Positions 12,561 through 25,045 of a stretch of 64,000 bases of DNA are shown here, one piece after another. The notes beneath the pieces are model-generated. The model was not told the DNA's origin, ran no database searches, and worked only from the letters and a program-made list of their open reading frames with translations. Each line of letters opens with the position of its first letter. Positions within the stretch are counted from its first letter, which is position 1. Source of the stretch: Pelargonium tetragonum (taxonomy: Eukaryota > Streptophyta > Magnoliopsida > Geraniales > Geraniaceae); contig JAYMTL010000068.1 of assembly GCA_036897445.1 (NCBI GenBank), positions 1-64,000 of the forward strand, read 5' to 3'. Position numbers and translations under genes: made by a program.

Positions 12561-13273
12561 TTGGAATGGGTCTTCTTGTTGCTAATACTTTATATACCAA
12601 ATTGTTTTTATCTAAAGTCATTTTAGTATGTATATAGAAATATTGTAGATTGTAGTTAATAGGCAGTTCCTTTAGTTGTATTCTTAGCCTTAAGGCTAAG
12701 CTCCCTGCTCTTCTCATTAACAGAGGAGCTTGAGGGATAATGAGTAAATCCTTCTTACCGACTGAGTGCATCCGAAGAAGGTTAATGTTATATAGTTTAT
12801 TGGTAGTTAAAACCCTTACACTATGCACTATGACACCAAACAACTTATTAACTTGCTTCTTAAAAACCCCTATTTTCCTATGGCTCTCTAAAAGCACAAT
12901 CTTAAACTGCGCTAGAATCCTACATACTCGTTATTTGAAGAATTCCTTTTGTTTTCATTTCTTTTAGAGTCTGAGTCTTACGAAGCTAAACTCCCCTATA
13001 TTGTATTGTACTACTAAAACTTTTTCTATCTTCTTTATAGGGAATTCCTTTCAAAAGGATCTATTCCTAACTTAAAAAACTAGTAAGAACTTACTAACTA
13101 GGCAAGTCCTAGATGAATTAAGAGCTACTAAACTACAAAATATTAAAATCACTTAGATAAAGCAACGATTTCCCGTTACTATAATATGAATTTAGAAGAA
13201 GTAAAGTGCTTATGGTAAGTGCAATACAATAGTATATCAGAAGTTCTTCTATAAGTTGCCTTTCAAGTTAAAG

Positions 13274-13310
13274 CGGGTAAAAACCCGGGTACCGGTGAGT
13301 TCAAATCGGT
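13274..13310. repeat. Nested GC-rich hairpins
   Basis: CGGGT-AAAA-ACCCG (13274-13287) is followed directly by a GGTACC palindrome at 13288-13293, and by ACCG at 13291-13294 that can pair with CGGT at 13307-13310. The TTCAAAT between resembles a tRNA T-loop, but its flanks do not form a T-stem and no tRNA can be built around it. Confidence 0.4.
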
Positions 13311-15267
13311 AAGTGTTAGCATTTTCGGGGTGTCTGTGTCTAAGTCCTTTTTGAAACCATTATAATTGAAAGAGAATTAGGATACCCTTTTGAATACATT
13401 TCTATATAGTATAGTGCGAATCTTTTTATTTAGTTCAACATCTAGTAATTTAAAGAGCTTATATAGAATCTTATCTTTCTCCTACAATATGCAGAAATAG
13501 TAAGTGAAACCAGGGTTTAGTAGGCCTCTGTTAATTTACCTGGAATCCAACTACTTTAGAACTCGGCGGAGCACATCTTCCTTGCTCGTATGGTCATAGA
13601 TTCAAGTCGCATTGAAAGTTCCTTTTTAGCTATATAATTTATATGTAAGCGTTTCCAGAAGGTTCTAGCATAAAATAGATAAAGCACAAGAAAAAAAGGA
13701 ATTTTTTGTTCACTTAACTTAACCTTAACAAAGTCTAAAACCCCTCTCATTTTACAAATGTAGACTAGCTTTCCAGTATAAAGAAATTTCAATAATGTAA
13801 AAAACCTACTTAAGCTAAGCGCCTCGTAGCAGGGGTTCAGATAATTTCTTTAGATCCTTTTAAAAGCAGCCCCCCAGAGAATCTGTTAAACAAGTGCGTC
13901 ATAAAATCCAGATAAGGTAATCGTCAGATTTCGGGAAATCCCAATGTATATTAAAGTCTTTCTACTAAAAGGCAATTTTGATAGACCTCGCTAACTTATG
14001 TTATACTAAACTTTCCTTGGTTAAGGGTTGCTCAAGAGAGCCCTTATTATAAAATAGAAAAGGAATTGTGTTCGGTAACAGGAAACTATAAAAACCTGTG
14101 GATTTCACTTTGTATACTTGAAAACTTCCCCTCTTCTATTATTAAAAACTACTTCTAATAAACTGTTAATTAATTTAATATAAAGAATTTGCGCGAGAAA
14201 GTCGCTATACTATATATGACAAAAGCTATAGTAATTCTAGTATCTCCTTTGGGGATTCGTTTATTCGTCCAGGAAGCCTGCTTTTTTGTGTTTTTTTGCT
14301 CACTATTAAGTAAGGGCAAATTTCCCCTTATGAAAATTAGCGGACATCCTTGTAAGGTATTTTGGAAAAAGAGAAAGGCAGAGGCCACCTAATCTGTATG
14401 ACAAAAGAAGTTATCAGGTATCGGGATTTCTTATTACTAGTATAAAAATAAAAAGCGATTTTGACTTTTAGGGGAATCTCATACAATCTAAGCTTCGTCT
14501 AGATTAAAAGCAAAAAGGTTGCCCAAGGAATATTCTAATAAATAAAAACATTTACGTATGATTCTTCGTTTATTAAATTGACTTTGCCCCTTTCTCTTTT
14601 ATTTACTCAGCTGGGTATATAACATTTATGCCCTGGAGCTCCCTTTATTACGGCAAACCCCTTCTGGAAAGTCCTCTTTTTTTAGGTAGCGCTAGAGCTT
14701 TTACCAATCTCGAATAATTTCTTTTTCCTTTGTACTTAATCTATAACTATCCATTTTGTATAAAAATGAATAAGAAAATCCCGCCCTTTTGATACTTCCT
14801 CTTACTAAACTCAGAAACCTTACAAGATTTTAGTCCCGTGAGTTGGATACAAATTTCTACGAATACATTATATACCTCTAGAAATAGAGCATGACTTAGA
14901 CAAAGTGTTTACTTATATATTTAATGCTAAATACCTAGTAAAAAAGAACTTTAAATACACCTTACTTACTGTAACTTATAAAACGACTAGGATTCTCTTT
15001 TTTTAAGTGGACCTTCTAGCTTTCTATTACAGTAAGTTATACAACGCTCAAAAAACCCAGCAAAAGAGAAGCTAGCCAAGGGATCCCTATGGGGTGAGAG
15101 CTTTTTTGAAAGTGAGACATAATGGGAATAATATGCACTGTTAAACTACTTTTAGAAATTACCAATCCCCACAAGAGAAACGATCTTTCTTGTGTATTCT
15201 ATAGTTCATTAGTTCATTTAGAAGTGTGAATAAGACCTTAGCAATATTTAGTTGAGAATCTTGTAAA

Positions 15268-15277
15268 GGGAATTCCC
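15268..15277. repeat. GC-cluster palindrome GGGAATTCCC
   Basis: Perfect 10-base palindrome in AT-rich DNA, of the dispersed class described in the findings. Confidence 0.6.
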
Positions 15278-18200
15278 CCACTTGCTTACCCGGTGCCTAA
15301 AAACCTTGCACTAGAAATCCTTATTAAACAAAGGCCCTCAAATTTCTAAACAAAGTTTAAGCTGAAACCACTGGATGTCTTGCAGGCTTGACTTTCTAAA
15401 TATCCCTAAAGCTTTTTATTTTATTTTCTAATAATAAATAAACTGTAAATTAGACTTTATTTAATTTAAGCAAATAGTTTCTATAAAAGATTAAGGATAA
15501 CAACAAAGATGAAATAAAACAATATTGAGTTTACTATCTAAAAGTTTCTCCTTAGTTTGGCTACCTTTATTTGCATTTTCTTTCTTTTTTATTTTTCGTT
15601 ATATTCACCTTTATAACTGAAAGTAGCTTGCTTGTCAAAATTTCCCGGACTTGACTCTATCTAGCGGAAGAAAAGACAAGGGTTCTTATCTCGCAAAACT
15701 TCTTACTGACTTTGTTACTCTTAATCAGATCTATACTCTGTGCCCTGTATCCTCTTCTTATTACAGACTTCTGTTTACTCATTTTTTTCGGTGTTAGTAA
15801 ATTACTACTATACAGAGCCGAGAAGTGGTTAACCGGGGGCCCCTAAGAGCTCTTACTTGGTATCCTTTTTTAGACTTTTTAGTACTTAGTACCTGGAGAG
15901 ACAGAAACCGAGGGAACATAGGAAGCAATCCTCGAGAGTTTACCTTGAAATTCTTGAATAAAACTAAGTGTATCTTAGAAATTCCTTTGATATTCACTTC
16001 GTACTCGAAATACTTAAACAAAAATCTACTTTTATAACTTTATTACTATATTTCTTACAAGAAGCTCTATACTTATCAATACAGGAAACCGAGGACTTTA
16101 GCTGGACTTTTAGGAATTGGAAACTCGGTTCTCTCCTTATTTACTAAATTCTTTATCTCTTGACTAGGAATTGAGGAACTGAAAAAGCTAGAACTATCTT
16201 ATGTTTAGAAAACTCTTTATAAGCTTTACAGGACAGGATATGTTTCCCTCTAGGCATATGCTTTCTAAGGGGAATAGAGTAGTACTGATAACCCCTTTTC
16301 ACGCCCAATCTACTAAGCGCGAACTGCCTATTCTTGCTAACTAAGCTACTAATGAGAAACTAAACCATTAAATAAAATAGAGGCTATCCACCTACGGTAG
16401 CCAGCCCCCCCCTATTTCAGAAATAGTAAGAAGATTTTATGCCAATTCCAGAGAAGAGAGTCGAAGTACTTCCACGAAAAGAAACCCTTGCTAATAAACC
16501 GAGACTTCAACCTGGCATCTATTTAAGAGCTTATCTATAGGTCTATAGGGCAGTGGATTTCCTATAAGAAAGGACTCCTTTTTGTAAGGAAGCTTCCGTG
16601 CTGCCAAAGAGAAGATTATTCTAGACTGAATAACATAAACCAACCAATAGAAAACAGAAACATAAGAATAGAACTTTGGATTTGAACTCGCGGTTTAAGG
16701 AGTTTTATTTACCCGGTTTAACTTGAAAAAGTTTTTTACGGGAGCTTGTATACTAGAATACGATTTTTACTATTAGAGTTGCTAGGAGTAACAGATAACT
16801 CCTTTCTTTATCTAAGTGATTCTAATATTTCATTGTTTTTTTAGAACTTTTGTAACTAAAGATTTAAAAAAGAGGCTTGGGTCAACTAGTAAGGAAATCA
16901 AGTAACAAGGAAACCCGAAAGTAATGAATTGTATACGTGGAGGCTTGTAAGTTAATATTGCTTTATATAACACATATGAGTCTATCGGAGTGTATGCTTA
17001 GCTAAGCGCGCGAAAAAGAAAAATGAGTATTGAAGTTTCTTTAAAAAAGAAAAGCTCTGTTTTAGTTTCAGAATTTCTAGGTAAAAGAGTGCTTATTAGT
17101 AGGAAAATCCTGTTGATACACCCGTTAGGATAAGTTTAATTAAAGTGTAATTTGTGATTTTCTAGTTTATATATAGTTGTTTATAGAGACAGCACTCTGT
17201 TAGTACCAAGAGATTGTATGTAAATTAAAGAGGTATTTATTAATAAAAAAGTAAACTCGCGAGTACAACATACAACAGCAAGACATACCTCTTAAGATAA
17301 ACCCCTTATTAAGTTAAGGTCCACTAAAACTCTTATGCACTTCCCTTTCGTTTTAGGAGACTCCTATCTTATTATTGTATTGTCCCACTACTTCTGATAT
17401 GTAATTTTATCCTGTAAGCGTACCCAAAAAGCACTAGGAACTACAAGTATAAATAAAACCTTCTAATCTTTCTCCAGCTTATATTATCCTGAAGAAACCC
17501 AATCTCGGCAGCCCAAGTAAAATTTTAAGGAGCCTCTTGCTTGACTGGATAAAGTTACAAATCAAAAACCACCTCTGATGGAAATCCTTACTAAATTAAA
17601 AAGGCATTGCTTTATTCTACAGCCCTACACAAGTATTTTAGAGACCCACAGTTTGTCCTTTTAGTTAGTTCAAGCTTCAATATAGTAGGGATGCCTTATG
17701 TAGTAAGCGGGGCTCCTTATCTTATTTACTAAAATAGATATTTTAGTGTTTCCTAGTTTTAACCTTCATACCTATCCCCTATAAGCTAGACCTTGTGTAA
17801 TTCCGCTATATAAGTATGGAGATGTAAGGGAATACTAATGAAAAGTAGGGGACCCCAAAAGATTCCAACAACCGGGACGGACTCCGAAGTTATAAGAGGG
17901 AAACCTTTCTTGCTTCAATTTTGAACTCAAAAAGATGTACTACCAAGCACTTATACCAGAAGCGGCCTCTTTGATAAAAATTTGTCTTGTAACTCTAACA
18001 GCCCCGCATTATACGAAACGAAAGAAAGAGAATACAAGAGGGCAGCTAGGGGCGCTAGTATAGAATCAAAATCTCCCAGATACTTAAAAAGTATTGAGTC
18101 GTAAAGGATTTTATTACACACTTCCAATATAAGTATAAGTGAAAGTTGTAATTTCCTCATCACTATCTTACTTACACATCACATCTAGTATAATTTCTAC

Positions 18201-19328
18201 AACAGGATTCGCTACTTTCACATAAGGTAAGATTTTTAGGGGTCACCTATTATTACTACGTAGATCTAATGTTATCCTTTGGTTACGAAACTCGAGCTTC
18301 ATTGGAAATCCCTTATTTATTGTATACAGGCAAGGTATTCCCGCCTATGAACCTCTTACATAGCAACTCTCTGGGACCCGTCAGTCTTTATTAACCAATT
18401 AATAAGAAAAGCACCACATCGGCGTTTGCAGGTCTCTCTGATACTTCTTAGTTAACACCGTTCTATGGGATCATAATTAAGAATTTCCTAATAACATCTT
18501 ACCTAGACCTAGAAATTAATTGGTACTTACTCTTACAAGGTTTAGTAAAAAGCCTTTGCAGGGTCTTTAGGACATATAAGCAGCAGGAATGTATAGATAA
18601 AGGGGTGTATATGAATTCCTGTAAATACTAGAGAGTCTCTAGCAGCGAATCTTGTTATTTAATAATTTGTAAGTCGATTTTATGGCATTAAAGACTCCAT
18701 ACCTCTTGTGAGGATAAATTTGAAGTTTATACCGCAGGGATATCGGGGGTCTTGCTCCTTAAGCTACTTGCTTAACCTTTTTTTAGAGACATAAAAATTT
18801 TAGGGTATGCAAAAAAAGGGACTAAAACCGCTTAAATTACTGACATTTTGACTAAAGGTAACCTATTTTTGACAACTCGGTAATTACAGGAATAATTTAT
18901 AGGTTTTCTTTGGAATGCCATCTACTTTGACTGGGGATTACTCCATACTAGGATATAGGATAGGGAGCCCCTCGTAATTTATGTGAGAAAGATATAGAAA
19001 AAGTATACGATGTTTGATTTAATCTAAAAAGGAACTTTTTGTAGTAACCACGATTATGGAATTTATGCCCGCTAAGGAGTCCTCAGTAAAGTACCCGTGC
19101 TATCTAAAATTAAGGGTGTCACCGGTCTTATTAACACTCTCTAAAATACTCAAGCTAAAGTCTATAAATTTCTTTTTACCAAGTGTCCCTTCAAGTATAA
19201 AAAAATAAGGGCCTCTAGGGACAGAAGTTTTAAGAATAGGGATTCCCTGACTTAATACTAAAGATTTAGCAGAGATTACTACTTAATAAGAGTATAGACT
19301 ATAGCCACATGGGTCCCTATTTCTGGTT

Positions 19329-19356
19329 TATAGTAAATTAAATATAGTAAATTAAA
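19329..19356. repeat. Tandem duplication, 14 bp x 2
   Basis: TATAGTAAATTAAA is repeated twice exactly. The sequence is AT-only except for one G per unit. Confidence 0.8.
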
Positions 19357-22300
19357 TAAAGTTTAAACAGGGTAACTATAAATAAAAATTGACTTGAGCT
19401 TTAAATATATAGGCAATTCCTTCTTTTTTAGAGTCGTATTTAGGGGAAAGGGGGCTTGCTAACACCTGTACTCAGTCACAAAAGCTAGACTTTCTTTTTT
19501 AATACCAATGTAAAAGGAACTAAGATAAGTCGTTGTGATATAGGAATCTCCTTATATAAGTCAAAACTCGTACTTCAATTTGCTTGCGTCATGTCATTAC
19601 TGTTTACTGTAAAGAGATTCTTAGATGTAAAAAAAAGGGGTTACCAAAAAAACTAAAGCGTTGATAAATAAGGATATACTTATTAAAAGAGCTTCTAAAG
19701 TAAGAACCAAACTTAAGTTATTCCTGGTTATTTCCAATCCTTTAATTAAATCCAATGAACACTAAAATAAAACTTTGTCTTTTGACCCTTTAGGAATCCC
19801 TTAAGTTACCATTAACTCCTCGGGGCCTATTCCTGTCACAAAGATATAAAAATTTTAAGGATATTCTATAGGGGTTATAAAACTACGGGCAAGCTATGAT
19901 AAATAGTTCCTGTAGAGGCTTTTAATATAGATCTGCACCTACCTTCGAGCTCTACTCTCTTTTCGCAAGCAAATAGACCTTAGAACCCGGGGTTCAATCT
20001 CTAAAGAAAGATCTTCTAAAAGGGTAGCCTAGTTATAAAGATGTGGGGGAAGCACCTAAATCGGGTTTCTATACATACTCGTAAAGAAGTCTCACTTTTA
20101 ACAGAGTCGGTTATATTGACTGTTATTGGGAATAGCCCAGGCCTCAAGTATTCAGAAGAGTCTATAAAAGGCAATTCGTAAAAAACTCAATTTCATTACC
20201 TTGACTTTCTTCCAGTTAGGACCCAGCTAATTTTAAGATTATCTGCGCTAACTTTTCAAATCCCTCAGAATTCCTATTGTCTAATTAGTTGCAAGAATAC
20301 CCCGTACTAAGAACAACAAAACACTATTACCAAAATACCAACACAAACTAAAAGTACTTTTCTATGTACTATTAAGTCATAATGAAAAGGGAGTCTCCCT
20401 TTTGGTAAAGCTATATTTACTACACTTTATATATAGATAGGTTAAAAAAGACTCGTTAAGAAATAAAACTATAAGTCGGCTGTTAATAGACACTCAGGCT
20501 ATACCGGGGTTCTTTTATTGCCACTGGAATATCAGTTTATCTAGTTGATAATTTTATAGTGTATATTAGAATTTGATATTCCTATATTGGGCTTAGTCTT
20601 GTAAAAACGGTAAGCTTTTTTGGTACAACAACAAGGAAAGACATATATATGGCGAATCCCTAGTATATCCATATATTACAGCAGGAAAAGTGTAGCGGGT
20701 AACGTGTAATTTAAAAGGAACCCTCCAAGGGGCCTCGGAATCGGAATAAGGAATCCACTCTTATTAAGGATCTAAAGGTGTATCTTTATAAAAGAAAATT
20801 GACTTGGGAAGGGGAACTCAGAATAAAATCACTAGAAATGCATATGTGTCTCGCTTGGGGTTTTTCTATAAAATATTAAGTACTAACTTACAGGGTTTTT
20901 GTCTGAAAATGAAATTTAATAATGCTTGCTTTTATTAAGCCCCAATTTAGAGGTTCCCTAAGGGATTTTCCTATAGACTTTGTTAGATCCAGCTAAAAAT
21001 CAACCATACCTTTATCAAGTAATTCATATTAAGTCTTTTTTCTTGGCTTATCTTGTAAACGGATTTAGGCATAGCTTAAGGATAAGGGTATAAAGAAATT
21101 CAGTAATTCAGGGTCATAAAACTTTTTTTAGCTTTAGTCATTTAGGGGATTAGCTATTAGAATATAGTAAAGGCGTGGTAAATCAAGGAGATAGAGTCGT
21201 ATAGAAGAAAATTTTGTTTTAGAGAATACTTCTTCCTTTTAGGGCATTCCCTCATGAAATACTACTTCAGTTCTGGATTTTATAACAATATTGTATCTTC
21301 TAAAGAGTTAAGTTACTGAACTTTGTTGTATTTACGTGTTAGCAGAAGGGCTCTCTGTCTGCGGACTTTTCTACAAACTAAGTGCAGGAATCCTTGTATA
21401 TGCATGTAAAACTTGGTTTGTAAGTAACATAACAATACAAGTATTAAGTTTCATCCTTTTTTGAGTTTATATATTTTTATTTCCTTTTTGTGATTAGTTC
21501 CAGCTAAATTAATTAAATAAAAGTACTCGTAATCCAGATCAAGAACACTTTTGACTTATTTTATTAAGCAACTTCGCGCTAATAAATAAGAATGAAATAT
21601 AATAAGAGTAGATTCAGCATGCTGTAATTCAAGAAAGGTTAACGAATTTTGAGTGACGTAGTTTGTCTTTGAACTTGAGGCTGCTTATTGGGGTACCTCT
21701 TATGGGAACTTGTTCTATATACTGGATTCCTCGAAGGTTTTACGACTCCTGCTTTTCTATCTGTATATACCTTTTTTACCTAAAAATCCCGGTCGGACAA
21801 AAACCTAAATGTATTCATACATTTCTAGAAAGAAAAGTCTAGTACTGAATAAAAAGGAAAAGTCTTTTTCTTAACCTTCTCAGATTTTTGACAAGGGGAT
21901 TCTACATCTGGCCCTGCTACACATTATAGATAAAGTAAACCCTTACTTAGAGATTTCGAGATAGAGTCAATTTACTCGGAAAAATGACTTAAAATACAAG
22001 GAGAGCCCTTTGTGCGTTATTAGGACATAGGGGTAATATGCTTTTAAAAATAGGAATAGCCTTAAGTAAGGAAATCCGGGTATTCTCGAATTTCGAAGAA
22101 TGTAAAGCTTGTGCTTTGTATAAGTTATAATTCGTTTTCGTAGTATAGGGTACTTACTAGTTTGCAAAAACCTATTTGACTTTAACGTACTCACTTCTCG
22201 GAGAAACTGTGCATAAATTAAGGGTAGCCTTGTCTAAACTCGGACGACGTGGATCCGTTTACTAAATTTTCTTCCTTGAACTTGAAATTGGCATAAACAG

Positions 22301-23918
22301 GGACCTTGGAAACAAAACTAAAGTATATTTATATATATTTCAAAACCCTAGATTTATATTCAAAAGAGAATGGATATTATAACTAAAGGGGTCTCCTACA
22401 CATACACAAAAGCTAGAACGGAAGACTTAAACATTTAATAAAACTAACCTGGCAAGTTCTTGGGATCCCAGTGCCCTTGGTTGCTAAAAAGAAGACTTTT
22501 TTAAGTGGTATACTAGGCCCTTAACTTAAGAAGTTGTATTCTTATTACATGTTAGCCATATATCCTGAATAGATAAAGTAATGGAATAAAGAAGTCGAGT
22601 AAGCACGTCTATCTATAAGTATCCGGCATTAGAACAAATGGGTAACCTTTCGTAGGCCGGAAAAAGACGCTTAGAGTAAAGCCTTATTGCCTCAAAAGGG
22701 GTTCGTTTTTATTGATAATACGTTGGAGCAATTATAGTATGGTATATTTATATTCTACTTTATTTATAAACTCTGGCGGGACCCATAAAGGTAAATAAGT
22801 CAGATCTCATTTGGAACATATTCTAAGAAATTCAGCTAAAACAAAGGATAAACCGGGGAAAAACTTAGAATGAAGGAAATGTCTTTTTTATTAAGAAACA
22901 AAGGCAAACAACTAATTGGGAACTTACTTTTTGACTCAGGCCTGTACGTTATATGGCAGTGAACTTATTACTATGAACACGCGCTTTACTAACTGAAAAC
23001 TTTTTACAAGACAAAGCGAAAATCACTCTAGTAAAAATATTAGACTTACTCTTGCTTGTCTCTACTGGGACCTATTCATACTTTCACTTTATGTGCTTAG
23101 CGTCAACTCATTTTCATTCAGATTTTCTCTAAAAAAGAAGGAGTGGATGTTGCTTTTTATTAGAGCGCAGTACTTTTGTTTCAAGTTGCATGAGTAAGAT
23201 ACACGTGAAGTAGGGATTCAACACAGGATACAGGAGGTTCTACTAGCAGTCTTTATGCATTCGTTGTATTGAGGTAAGCAATTGGCAAGTTTGCTTACAT
23301 AGTATGTGCTTTTGACTACAAAATATTGACTGTAATGTACTTCAACATTACGAATTAAAAGGCTAAGGTATATATATATTGTGGCTGAGATTTAAACTTA
23401 TTTGTTGCACGAAGCTACTTATGAGAACTCTATTTGATTCTAGAATACTACAACAAGGACTCGTTGCTCTCAATTTCAATACTTAGACTGGAGTCCGGCA
23501 GCGAATCGTACTTTCGTCCGTTTTTTTTACGTTTACTAACTCATGGCAAGGAGATAAACTTTAGATTAAAGAAGTTAATGGAAGGTGGTTAGAACATATG
23601 ACATTAGAACAAATTCCAGACACTAAAATCTCCTGTGCTTGACCTGGAACTTTAACTTAGCTAGCAACGAGTCTTTTTGAGGGATCTATTTAAGTATTCT
23701 GCGATGTTAAGCTCTTGGTTTGTGTGTAGGATATCTCCGTGTATGTATTAGACAACTGGCATAATTTATTCCCTTAGGCTGGACTAAAGGATTCCTTTAC
23801 GCTGTTAATAATAATAATATAGGCTTTGGTGTATATTTCATACAAAAAAAGGATAGTTTTATGCAACTTCTGAGTGCTTTAATGGAAAGGCTATACGAAC
23901 TTCTTTCTACAAACTTGT

Positions 23919-23942
23919 TGTACGTAAGCTTTTTTAGTTTAG
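23919..23942 (+). repeat. 24-base dispersed repeat, copy 1
   Basis: Identical over 24 bases to 37804-37827, beginning TGTACGTAAGCT and ending TTTAG, same strand. The flanks differ immediately, so this is a short repeat and not the edge of a long one. Confidence 0.8.
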
Positions 23943-24970
23943 AATATAATAGGATAATATTAACAATACAGCAGTACAAAATCCAAGCTAAAAGGGGTAA
24001 TAAAATACAGACAAGAACACCCGTAAGGATTATAATTCAGAGAGGGCTATTAAAGAATAAGGATATCAAGTACCCGGATTACACCTATTAAAACTTGTAA
24101 TACTTGCACCTCATTCAAGCAGCAACGAGTCCAGAGCCACTTTTGGGGAGAACTCTTTTGGTTTAAATGAATAAAAGATTCTCAATTTAAGGATACTTGG
24201 GTCCAAAAATCTTAACAGAATCCTATAAGAAGCACAGCTTTGCCCTCTAACCCTTGCTTAGGGAATAGTAACTAAAGATTACTAGACTAATATAAGGAAA
24301 GGCCCCAGGTAGCTTTAAGGCGTCTAATTTATTGCAACTCTGAAAAAGTTATTAGGAGAGGGTTTTAAATCCTTATGAAATATAACTTTCATTTTGAAAG
24401 GTATATTGGTTGTGTTTAAGCGGGCATATAAGCTTATATTCTAATAAAAGTCTTTCCACGCTTGGACTTATATATACTTCCGGAAGCTTGAGTAAATTTA
24501 ATAATAAGAATCTAAGTTACGTTATCTATGAATGTGTGCCGTTAGTTCAAACCGAATTGTATCTAAGAAAAAGCCCCTTTATGATTGCTATGTTAAGCTC
24601 AAAATACCAACCCAGTTGAGTCCTATAGGGCCTACTATAAAATCTAAAGAGGAACCCTATTTTTAATATATTCCAGCTTGCTCTCTAATTTCATACAAAA
24701 AAAGGCGTATCTCCATAGAATCTCAGCTTTCTGCTTTTGAGGTAAGTATAAGGTGAAGTACTCCTTTAGGAATTCTCGAAGTGAGCCCTTCATTCAAGAT
24801 TCTCTTCTGGGAGTGCTCCATTAGCTGCTTAGAGCTTACTTAACCGAGCAAACATCTTAGATTTTTTTATAGTATAACCAGTTACCAGTCAAGATAGGGG
24901 TTTCATTTTTAGTAGACTTCTTGAAGCAGGGTAGCTTTTATTTTCTAGAACTTTTATCCTTAAAAAAAGA

Positions 24971-25045
24971 CTGAAGTATAAAAAAAAGGTTCGAACTTTT
25001 GCACGGCCAATTCCCTAAACGGGTGCTTTTTACCACTACACTCCA
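24971..25045 (-). pseudogene. Degenerate tRNA-like sequence (Gln- or Pro-like)
   Basis: Read on the minus strand the sequence begins TGGAGTGTAG, as plant mitochondrial trnQ does. Its T-arm is AAAAG-TTCGAAC-CTTTT, and it ends TACTTCA plus G. The acceptor strands TGGAGTG and TACTTCA pair over seven positions with two G-U pairs, and total length is 75, normal for a tRNA. Against function: about five extra bases lie between T-arm and acceptor, the D-arm is short, and the anticodon stem has a C opposite U. In the best alignment the loop is TTAGGGA, which would give anticodon AGG (Pro) and not UUG (Gln). I read it as a decayed tRNA, or a heavily rearranged one. Chance resemblance is not excluded. 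Confidence 0.35.

Larger units (their letters stand above)
12561..24970. other. Intergenic DNA, no gene seen
   Basis: About 12.4 kb without a supportable gene. It holds nested small hairpins (13274-13310), a 14-bp tandem duplication (19329-19356), perfect GC-cluster palindromes (15079-15088, 15268-15277, 22461-22470) and one copy of a 24-base dispersed repeat (23919-23942). Reading frames are short and unrecognised. Confidence 0.65.

Noticed and set aside
12505-12897. Minus-strand reading frame of 130 codons, the longest in the window
   Set aside because: Its length equals the expected chance maximum, it has no recognisable motif, and its end overlaps block E in a different phase from the coding-like reading.
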